This document shows, piece after piece, positions 7,320 to 14,385 of a DNA stretch of 64,000 nucleotides (position 1 is the first letter of the stretch; every line of letters begins with the position of its first letter). This DNA comes from Hoylesella buccalis ATCC 35310 (GTDB taxonomy: Bacteria > Bacteroidota > Bacteroidia > Bacteroidales > Bacteroidaceae). The stretch covers positions 1,488,001-1,552,000 of the forward strand of contig NZ_CP102287.1 in NCBI RefSeq assembly GCF_025151385.1, in the 5' to 3' direction. The position numbers and the translations under genes are program-made. A model generated the notes under the pieces. The model saw only the letters and a list, made by a program, of their open reading frames with translations, was not told where the DNA came from and did not search any database.

Positions 7320-9530
7320 TTAGAAGGGCATACCCACGGCGAAATGGAAGGTGAAGTCGCGGCCAAAGTTAGGATGAAGCACGGCGAAATGCTCGCGTTG
7401 TGTTTCATAAGCTGGATTGATGGCTTTCATACCCATGTCAAACCGCAGGATAAAAAAGTCGAAGTTCAGGCGCAATCCCAGTCCGTAGGCCACGGCTATC
7501 TGCTTATAAAACTCATGTAACTTGAATTGACCGCCTGGTTGTTCCTCATATTGTCGCAACGTCCAAATGTTTCCGGCATCCACAAAAGCCGCTCCATGGA
7601 ACTTCCAAAACAACTTGGTGCGGTACTCTATGTTCATATCCAGCTTCATGTCACCCGTTTGGTTGATGAAGTCAATGCGCCCATCGGTGCCGCGAAAGCT
7701 GCCCGGCCCCAACTCTCTGACACTCCATCCCCTCACCGAGTTGGCTCCACCCGAGAAGTATCGCTTCTCAAAAGGCAAGATTTTCGAGTTGCCATACGGA
7801 TAAGCAAGTCCCAAATCTATGTGCAACGCAAGCGAGTTGTGCGTATCAAAAGTAATCAAACGGGTATAGTCAAAGTCGCCTTTGATATACTGTGCGTAGG
7901 CCGTATTAAATAAGGTGTACTGTCCTTGCGCGTTTTTACGGAAGGACAGCACTTTAGAAAAGCCCTTCAAAATGTTGCCGGCCGTCTCGATGTTGGCGAT
8001 CATGGCATGACGACCATTATTGAATCTCAAACCGAAACCCATCTTCATGACCAGCAAATTCTCATAGTTGTATCGCAAGATAGCATTCCTACTGCTGACA
8101 TCGTCCAGGTAATCGCGCTTGAACGTATCAGAAATCCAAGGCATATAAACATAGTTGAGATCAATCAAGTCCATGCGATAGGACGAATATCGCTTCGGTT
8201 CGTTCCATCGATATCTAAACGCTGCGGACAAAACCCTACGATGAAATTCCGGGCGATTCTGCAAGTTGTAACTGAAAGACAACTCCGACGATGCCGTACT
8301 ACGCCGCTGAAATGCGCTGGATAGGAAAGGAGCCAGCAAGCGGGGAAATTGCAATTTAGCCTCAGCGTTGTACTCCTGATAATCCTGGTCGTTATATCCT
8401 TCCAAGCCTGTAATAGCCTCAAAGGCACCTCTTAGCTGCACCCGCAGCACCTCACTGCCACGAAAAAGGTTTCTGTTCTCGTAGGTCAGCGACACGGCTG
8501 CTCCCAGATCACCGGCCGTGTTGGTGCCTTCGGGCTGGAAAGACAGCGTGTGAGGCTTGTTGTGGCTCAGTTGTATGTCACAATCCAAGAGCGTGGTGTC
8601 GGGCAATTCCTTAAACTTGATGTTAGTGTATCTCACAGCTTGCAACCGTGCAAAGTTGTTGTATGTCGTTTGCAGATGAGCGGCCGAGAAGGGTTCTCCC
8701 GCCTTGATGGCCGTATTGTATTCAAGTATTTTGGGACGCAGATGGATTCCCGACTCCTCACTGGAAGAGAATTTCACGTCACGAATGAAATAACGTGGGT
8801 GATTGGTCTCAGGTGCGTCACTGTTGGCTCGGTATTTCAACAGTCTGACCACCAGGTTGATGTCGGTATTGTTGCGTGCCGAGTCGGCCTCAAAGACGAT
8901 AAAATCCTTGTGAAATTTATAAAAACCGCTGTCCAACAGCAGCTTGGTTATTCGGTTACGCTCTTCGTCCAGGCGTTCCACTGTGAAGCGCGAGCCGCTC
9001 TGAAGACTGCGAATAGCATGCTGAGGCTTGTCCAAAGCCAGTATTCGTTTGATGCGTTCGTCCGCAATGTCATATCTCACACGGTTGATACGATAAGGTT
9101 CTCCCGGATGAAGCGTGTAGATGGCTTTCAGCTTTTTGCCTTTTATTTTTGTCTGCAAGTCTACGTCCGCATGCATGTATCCGGCGTTTTGCAGAGCCTT
9201 CTTCAGGTCGTTCATCGACTGGTTAGCCTGCACGGTATCAAACAGCACCGGCTCTTCACCAATCTTTCGCAAGGTACGGTTCACCCATTTCGTGGTATCT
9301 CGCCCCGAAAGAGAATAGGTTCCTAACGGAATGTTGAACAAAGAGAACCATTTGGAGTTGGCTTTCTGTCGGATATAAGGCTCCAACGAGGCAGCATCGA
9401 AGCCTTTCTGATCAGACTTGATTTCAACCTCTTGCAACAGATACTCGTTCTCCGGGATGAATTTACTCGATGAGCAACCAACCAGGAACAGCAACGTCAG
9501 AAAAAAAATCGATAATTTTACTTTCCTCAA
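7320..9530 (-). CDS. TamL-like lipidated Omp85/BamA-family outer membrane protein
   Basis: About 736 residues from the TTG at 9528-9530. That start gives a compact lipoprotein signal (MRKVKLSIFFLTLLFLVGC) with Cys at the lipobox. A GTG at 9587 would add 19 residues before the signal and is less likely. POTRA-like repeats fill roughly 25-330 (RKIGEEPVLFDTVQ, YMHADVDLQTKIKG, SGFYKFHKDFIVF). The C-terminal part is the Omp85 beta-barrel, with the conserved FSGGANSVRGW motif near residue 600 and a terminal F. In Bacteroidota such lipidated TamA homologues are called TamL and act in outer-membrane assembly. A second paralogue is at 63231, there linked to tamB. Confidence 0.85.
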   Translation of the reverse strand: MRKVKLSIFFLTLLFLVGCSSSKFIPENEYLLQEVEIKSDQKGFDAASLEPYIRQKANSKWFSLFNIPLGTYSLSGRDTTKWVNRTLRKIGEEPVLFDTVQANQSMNDLKKALQNAGYMHADVDLQTKIKGKKLKAIYTLHPGEPYRINRVRYDIADERIKRILALDKPQHAIRSLQSGSRFTVERLDEERNRITKLLLDSGFYKFHKDFIVFEADSARNNTDINLVVRLLKYRANSDAPETNHPRYFIRDVKFSSSEESGIHLRPKILEYNTAIKAGEPFSAAHLQTTYNNFARLQAVRYTNIKFKELPDTTLLDCDIQLSHNKPHTLSFQPEGTNTAGDLGAAVSLTYENRNLFRGSEVLRVQLRGAFEAITGLEGYNDQDYQEYNAEAKLQFPRLLAPFLSSAFQRRSTASSELSFSYNLQNRPEFHRRVLSAAFRYRWNEPKRYSSYRMDLIDLNYVYMPWISDTFKRDYLDDVSSRNAILRYNYENLLVMKMGFGLRFNNGRHAMIANIETAGNILKGFSKVLSFRKNAQGQYTLFNTAYAQYIKGDFDYTRLITFDTHNSLALHIDLGLAYPYGNSKILPFEKRYFSGGANSVRGWSVRELGPGSFRGTDGRIDFINQTGDMKLDMNIEYRTKLFWKFHGAAFVDAGNIWTLRQYEEQPGGQFKLHEFYKQIAVAYGLGLRLNFDFFILRFDMGMKAINPAYETQREHFAVLHPNFGRDFTFHFAVGMPF

Positions 9531-9615
9531 AATGCACCTGTTTAATGATGAAAACCACAATGACACAGAACGCTGTTGAATGCTCACGCAACTGGCTCTT
9601 CTGTGTATATCATTG

Positions 9616-9623
9616 CAAAGGTA
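9616..9623 (-). promoter_or_regulatory. -7 box TACCTTTG for the TamL-like gene
   Basis: Perfect TAnnTTTG on the minus strand, 86 bp before the TTG start at 9530 and 29 bp before the alternative GTG at 9587. Confidence 0.5.
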
Positions 9624-9667
9624 AGGAAAAAGATGCTAAATAAGCGGTTGAAGAATCAAGAATTTAC

Positions 9668-9675
9668 TATCTTTG
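9668..9675 (+). promoter_or_regulatory. -7 box TATCTTTG for the TrmH-type methyltransferase
   Basis: TAnnTTTG octamer 41 nt before the ATG at 9717, excluding the longer reading frame start at 9576, which lies upstream of it. Confidence 0.55.
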
Positions 9676-9716
9676 TGCTTGGCTTCAACATTCCAAAGCA
9701 CATCAAAACGAAGAGG

Positions 9717-10499
9717 ATGATTAGTAAAGCAAAACTCAAATACATCAACGCGCTGCAAACAAAGAAGGGACGTTTGGCCCATGGCACGTTCGTTGCCGAG
9801 GGTCCTAAGGTGATTCACGACCTGCTGTCGTCGTTCCAACCCGAACTCATCGTGGCCACAGAGCAATGGCTCGAACGGCACGAAGACGAGATTTTGAAGA
9901 GCAACCAGGGTGACAGACGACCGCAAATCATCGCGGTATCGCCCGACGAGCTGCAAAAAATCAGTCTATTGCAGCACCCGCAAGAGGTGTTGGCCGTATT
10001 CGAACAACGCCACATGCCCGCTCACATCGACCCAACCCATGAGCTTGTGTTGGCCTTAGATGGCATTCAAGACCCGGGCAACTTAGGCACCATCATCCGC
10101 ATTGCCGACTGGTTTGGCATCAGGAACGTGATTTGTAGCGAAGACACGGCAGATGTGTACAACCCAAAAGTGGTTCAGGCCACCATGGGAAGCATCGCAC
10201 ACGTCGACGTCACCTACCTGAATCTCTGTGAATTTGTGGATGCGCTGTCGCCGTCAACCCCTGTCTATGGCACTTTGCTCGATGGTGAGGACATCTATCA
10301 ACAGACGCTCACCGAGACCGGAATCATCATCATGGGGAACGAAGGCAACGGCATCTCGAAAGACCTGCGCGCACGCGTCAACCATCCGCTGCTCATCCCC
10401 AACTTCTCCACCTTGCCCAACAAGGCCGAGAGCCTCAACGTGGCCATTGCCACGGCCATAGCGTGCAGCGAATTTAAAAGAAGAACAAAAACAACGTAA
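9717..10499 (+). CDS. TrmH/SpoU-family RNA 2'-O-methyltransferase
   Basis: 260 residues from ATG 9717, preceded by a GAAGAGG ribosome site. The N-terminal L30e-like substrate-binding domain is residues 1-95 (KKGRLAHGTFVAEGPKVIHD). The SpoU methyltransferase knot follows, with the three family motifs: LALDGIQDPGNLGTIIRIAD (motif 1), GIIIMGNEGNGISKDL (motif 2) and LPNKAESLNVAIATAIACSE (motif 3). The family transfers methyl from SAM to ribose 2'-OH in rRNA or tRNA. The target nucleotide cannot be told from sequence. A MITE begins directly after its stop codon. Confidence 0.92.
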   Translation: MISKAKLKYINALQTKKGRLAHGTFVAEGPKVIHDLLSSFQPELIVATEQWLERHEDEILKSNQGDRRPQIIAVSPDELQKISLLQHPQEVLAVFEQRHMPAHIDPTHELVLALDGIQDPGNLGTIIRIADWFGIRNVICSEDTADVYNPKVVQATMGSIAHVDVTYLNLCEFVDALSPSTPVYGTLLDGEDIYQQTLTETGIIIMGNEGNGISKDLRARVNHPLLIPNFSTLPNKAESLNVAIATAIACSEFKRRTKTT

Positions 10500-10692
10500 G
10501 GGCGGTTCTATAAATTAGCTTTGACAGATTGCGAGGCTATTTTTGTGGTCAATTTGTTTGTGAATGAAGGAGTATAGCGAGCTATACGACTGAACGAACA
10601 AGCAAATTGAACCAAAAAGAGACCGCAAGATGACAAAACGTAAACCGTCAAACATAAATAAAACTTTACGGTGGTAATTTATAGAACCACCC
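10500..10692 (-). mobile_element. MITE copy 2 (about 193 bp), diverged
   Basis: Same element as 2310-2503 but inverted. Ends are GGGCGGTTCTATAAATTA and, on the other side, the complement of GGGTGGTTCTATAAATTA. Its internal stem is GTATAGC/GCTATAC where the other copies have GTGTAGC/GCTACAC, a paired change. It abuts the stop codon of the methyltransferase gene. Confidence 0.8.
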
Positions 10693-10711
10693 ACAAATCA
10701 ATCAAACGAAT

Positions 10712-11617
10712 ATGGAAAACGATCTCTATAAAAACAGAAGCATATCGGGTTGCATCAAGGCCGGATACCTTCTTTTCTGCTCTAACGTCATGACCATCCT
10801 GCGTAAAAACTGGCTGTCGCTGCTAGTGTTCTCCGTCATTGGGGGCGCATACCTGGCCTTCGGCCTCACCAATGCCATGCACACGATGGGCAACAGCTTA
10901 CCCACGGTCAAGTTGGTCACGTTCGGTTTGCTCAACGTACTGCTGCTCTGTGCGTCGGTATGGTACATGGCTCGCACCACCACCCTGCTCAACGAGAACG
11001 GCTTTGCCTGCAACCTCAAGCGCAATGCCAAACTGCAGTTGGCCTATGTGGTTGTCATGGGCATCGTTTCCCTGCTGCTACTTGCTGCGACGCTCTCCAT
11101 TTCTGATTGGCAAAAACCCGCACCAGCGGCTGTCGGCACGGCCGGAATGGGCTTGCAGGCATGGCTCGTTCCGGTGGCCTGGCTCATCATTCTCATCGCC
11201 ATGGCACCCTTTGCCTATTCTTCCATGAGATATATTCAGGAGAAAGAGGCCAAGTTCAAAACGCATGTGCTGGGTGGTTATCGAACCGGACTGCGCCGCA
11301 TTGGGTTCATCGTTTCCACCTTTTTCTTATATGGAATCGTCATTTTTTTCCTCACGCTCATTCTCCTCATGCCGGTTTACATTCTGCTCATGGCCAGCAC
11401 TCTGTCACAAATGGGCATGCAGAGTGGTGACCCAAACACCCTTCCAACCTACTTCCCCGTGCTTACCTACGGCACCTGCATCCTCATCTACTTTATTTGC
11501 GCCGCCTTCCTGACGGTTGGCATCTACGTCAACTACTATGTGTATGGGGCGATAGAAGCCCGCAGACAAGCACAATCCAACAGGAAAGCCATCCAGACAG
11601 AAGCGGCCGAAGCATAA
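10712..11617 (+). CDS. Polytopic inner membrane protein, unknown function
   Basis: 301 residues with about six hydrophobic segments: near 33-55 (WLSLLVFSVIGGAYLAFGL), 67-88, 110-130 (AYVVVMGIVSLLLLAATL), 152-172, 197-225 (FFLYGIVIFFLTLILLMPVY) and 250-275. A basic, charged C-terminal tail ends QSNRKAIQTEAAEA. No catalytic motif was seen. It begins 19 bp after a MITE, so any promoter would lie inside the MITE or upstream of it. Function unknown. Confidence 0.75.
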   Translation: MENDLYKNRSISGCIKAGYLLFCSNVMTILRKNWLSLLVFSVIGGAYLAFGLTNAMHTMGNSLPTVKLVTFGLLNVLLLCASVWYMARTTTLLNENGFACNLKRNAKLQLAYVVVMGIVSLLLLAATLSISDWQKPAPAAVGTAGMGLQAWLVPVAWLIILIAMAPFAYSSMRYIQEKEAKFKTHVLGGYRTGLRRIGFIVSTFFLYGIVIFFLTLILLMPVYILLMASTLSQMGMQSGDPNTLPTYFPVLTYGTCILIYFICAAFLTVGIYVNYYVYGAIEARRQAQSNRKAIQTEAAEA

Positions 11618-11732
11618 AACAGGGATGGGCATTGGCGAACAAGTACGATGACACAGACAAAAACTGTTACATTCTGAAAACCAAGTACTTAATCCTTTCA
11701 CAACGAAAGCCATTCAGCCCGTCATCCAATTG

Positions 11733-11818
11733 CATTGAGTTTGGCCGCCAATAACATTGAGTTTGATTGCCAATAGCAATGAGTTTGGCCGCCAATGGCA
11801 ATGAGTTTGAAAATAATG
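11733..11818. repeat. 22-bp period tandem repeat (CATTGAGTTTG core)
   Basis: Units begin at 11733, 11755, 11777 and 11799, each C(A/T)ATGAGTTTG-like followed by (G/A)CCGCCAAT-like sequence. Period is exactly 22 bp, about two helical turns. The 331-bp gap 11618-11948 holds this array and the palindrome at 11839-11928, and no gene. Confidence 0.7.
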
Positions 11819-11838
11819 CGTTTTTGGGTAAGAAAAGT

Positions 11839-11928
11839 GTAGGGGCGTGATTCATCACGCTCCGTCAAACCGTACGGTCTTGATTTGACAATCGCAAAGG
11901 GGCGGAACGTGATAAATCACGCCCCTAC
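11839..11928. repeat. REP-like inverted repeat GTAGGGGCGTGATT / ATCACGCCCCTAC
   Basis: Left arm GTAGGGGCGTGATTCATCACG and right arm CGTGATAAATCACGCCCCTAC are inverted copies about 50 bp apart, each itself partly palindromic (CGTGAT..ATCACG). It is located just downstream of the lytic transglycosylase gene and downstream of the membrane protein gene, so it could also act as a terminator-like structure between convergent genes. Confidence 0.6.
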
Positions 11929-11948
11929 GGCAACCCATTATGCCACGT

Positions 11949-13151
11949 TCAGAGCTTGAAGCGATGCTTGTGCTTGGCCCTGGAAGGTTTCTGGAGACTG
12001 TAAAATCCGATGCCACCCTTGGCCACACCTCTGTATTGCGCATAGCGGGCACGGATTTTGTTGACATAGTCAACCGTCTCTGAACCACGCATATAGCCAT
12101 GCTTGACGATGGGGTCACGATAGTAACGTGGGTCAGACAACTTCAAAATATATTCTGAAACGTGATTCCAACTATGCGGATTGCCACCATTTTTCCGAGT
12201 CAACGCCATCGCATCGCGCACATGATAAGAGCCACCATTGTAGCTGGCCAGCACGAAATACTGGCGTTCTTGTACGTTTCTCACATCCTGAAAATGGGTA
12301 CTTAGCTCTTGCAAATACTTGGCTGCGGCCGCTATGTTTTGCTCCGGATTATGGATGTCGGCTAACGAAAGTCCCAGATGCGCCGCCGTTCCGGGCATAA
12401 TTTGCATCAATCCCAGTGCACCGGCCCACGAACGGGCTTGCGGGTCAAAGGTAGACTCTTGATAACATTGAGCCGCCATCAAGCGCCAATCCCATCTGGC
12501 CATGGGTGCATACTGCTGAAAATAATGGTCGTAATGGGAGATGACACCCTGCGAACGGTTCAACATGGGTGAATAAACGTGACGCGTGACGCTGCGGGTG
12601 GACAGCAAGAACGATTCTCGTTGCTTGACTTGAGCAATGAGTTTCGGACTGAACCATTTGTTCAGCGTGTCGGCAAGCGCCTCATTGTCTTTCCTTACCG
12701 CCCACTGTGTTTTCAACGAATCGGCCGAAGGCCCCGAGTACAGCAAGCGTTTATCGGTTATGGGCAGCGGAAAAGCGATGATGTCACCGTCACCTTGCTC
12801 GAGCCTGTTGACCATCTCCGTGGTGTCCTTGCACAATTCCACTCGCAAGGAAACGCCCAACTGTCGGGCAAACTGCTCACACAGCAAATACTGTAATCCC
12901 ATGCCACGCCCACGATAGTCGTAATAAGTCTCGGGGCCATTGATGGTCAGCATAATCAATTCGCCATTTCCGATGATGTCATCCAGCGAGAAACCCTTGC
13001 TCACATTCGTCGTATCGGTGCCCAAAGTGGTGCCCCAAGGCGTGCGTACCTGTGTCTTTTCATTCTCGCATCCACAGAGCATCAACAACAACAGGAAGAT
13101 GAACAAATGGCATGTCAATGGAACAGGAAAGTAATTTTGACACTTTTGCAT
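11949..13151 (-). CDS. mltF: MltF-type membrane-bound lytic murein transglycosylase
   Basis: About 400 residues from ATG 13151 (MQKCQNYFPVPL), with a lipoprotein signal ending FLLLLMLCGC. Residues about 45-200 form an SBP_bac_3-like domain (GELIMLTINGPETYYDYRGR, GLQYLLCEQFARQLGVSLRV). The C-terminal half is the SLT family-1 transglycosylase domain with the catalytic Glu in AAQCYQESTFDP and the GALGLMQIMPGTA motif. The two-domain order matches MltF, which cleaves peptidoglycan glycan chains to 1,6-anhydro ends at the outer membrane. A TACATTTG box ends only 4 nt before the ATG, so a leaderless transcript or a start upstream are both possible. Confidence 0.88.
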   Translation of the reverse strand: MQKCQNYFPVPLTCHLFIFLLLLMLCGCENEKTQVRTPWGTTLGTDTTNVSKGFSLDDIIGNGELIMLTINGPETYYDYRGRGMGLQYLLCEQFARQLGVSLRVELCKDTTEMVNRLEQGDGDIIAFPLPITDKRLLYSGPSADSLKTQWAVRKDNEALADTLNKWFSPKLIAQVKQRESFLLSTRSVTRHVYSPMLNRSQGVISHYDHYFQQYAPMARWDWRLMAAQCYQESTFDPQARSWAGALGLMQIMPGTAAHLGLSLADIHNPEQNIAAAAKYLQELSTHFQDVRNVQERQYFVLASYNGGSYHVRDAMALTRKNGGNPHSWNHVSEYILKLSDPRYYRDPIVKHGYMRGSETVDYVNKIRARYAQYRGVAKGGIGFYSLQKPSRAKHKHRFKL

Positions 13152-13297
13152 TGGGCAAATGTACGACATTTCTTGCACATCTCCCCACATCTTATTATAT
13201 TTGCATAACATTTTTAAGAACAAATAAGAAATGCCATGTGAACAATTCACACCACATGACACGCTATTTCGGCACCTTTACCCTTTAAATCGATGAC

Positions 13298-14335
13298 ATG
13301 ATGAGAACCCTGGAACAACTGGTTAGACCCAATATTTGGACGTTAACGCCCCTTGGCAGCACCCAGTGCGAACATGGTGGCAGTGAGGCAAACATCTTTT
13401 TAGATGCCAACGAAAATCCATACAACAAACCGCTCAACCGATATCCCGACCCACTGCAAAGGGAATTGAAAGAAAAGCTGAGCCAAATTAAGCAAGTGCC
13501 GGCCGGAAACATCTTCCTGAGTAACGGATGTGATGAAGCCATCGACTTGGTTTACCGCATTTTCTGCGAGCCAAAGCAAGACAACGTTGTTGCCATCGAA
13601 CCAACATACGGCATGTACAAAGTGTGTGCAGACATCAACAACACGGTCTACAAACCCGTGCTGCTGGATGAGTGTTTCCAGCTGTCGGCCAACAAATTGC
13701 TGGCTGCATGCGATGCGTCAACAAAGGTGATTTGGCTGTGCAGCCCCAACAACCCCACGGGCAACGACCTTCATAGGGACGCCATCACGGAAATCGTCCA
13801 ACGGTTTGACGGCATCGTAGTGTTGGACGAAGCCTACAGTGACTTCTCTACCCAGAAATCATTCCGCACCGAACTCGCCTCCTACCCCAACCTCATCATA
13901 CTCAACACCATGAGTCTGGCGTGGGGATGTGCGGGCATCCGACTGGGGATGGCATTCGCAAGCGAAGAAATCGTCAACCTATTTAATAAGGTGAAACAGC
14001 CATACAACATCAGTTCGCTCACGCAAGAGCAAGCACTCAAGTCGCTGCAAGGCACCTTTGAGGTAGAAAAATGGGTTACCACCCTGCTGCAAGAAAGGCG
14101 AAGAATGGTGCAGGCCTTTGCCGTACTGCCACAGTGCGTGAAGGTGTACCCTACTGCGGCCAACTTCTTTCTGGCCAAGATGAAAGATGCCCACGGCACC
14201 TATCAATACCTGTTGGACAAAGGTATTGTGGTATGCCACAGTAGCCAGGTGACACTATGCCATGATTGTCTGCGGGTGACCATTGGCACGAAGACCGAAA
14301 ACAACGAGCTGTTGGCGGCTCTGCGACAATGCTGA
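13298..14335 (+). CDS. hisC: Histidinol-phosphate aminotransferase with the PLP lysine replaced by leucine
   Basis: 345 residues, full family length, fold type I aminotransferase. Recognisable HisC features are FLDANENPYN (28-37 region), NGCDEAIDL, the PLP-binding CSPNNPTGN, VLDEAYSDF with the conserved Asp and Tyr, and the C-terminal substrate Arg in CLRVTIGT. HisC normally has a Schiff-base lysine in (T/L)SKA(W/F)G..(A/G)IRLG. Here the segment reads NTMSLAWGCAGIRLG, with CTG (Leu207, bases 13916-13918) at the lysine position. The rest is well conserved and the frame is intact. No other his gene is within the window. Activity as a transaminase is doubtful. A second hisC elsewhere may serve histidine synthesis. 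Confidence 0.88.
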   Translation: MMRTLEQLVRPNIWTLTPLGSTQCEHGGSEANIFLDANENPYNKPLNRYPDPLQRELKEKLSQIKQVPAGNIFLSNGCDEAIDLVYRIFCEPKQDNVVAIEPTYGMYKVCADINNTVYKPVLLDECFQLSANKLLAACDASTKVIWLCSPNNPTGNDLHRDAITEIVQRFDGIVVLDEAYSDFSTQKSFRTELASYPNLIILNTMSLAWGCAGIRLGMAFASEEIVNLFNKVKQPYNISSLTQEQALKSLQGTFEVEKWVTTLLQERRRMVQAFAVLPQCVKVYPTAANFFLAKMKDAHGTYQYLLDKGIVVCHSSQVTLCHDCLRVTIGTKTENNELLAALRQC

Positions 14336-14385
14336 AACAACGTGCGGCAACGCAATAATCAACCAACTATTGCGTTATCAGACCA

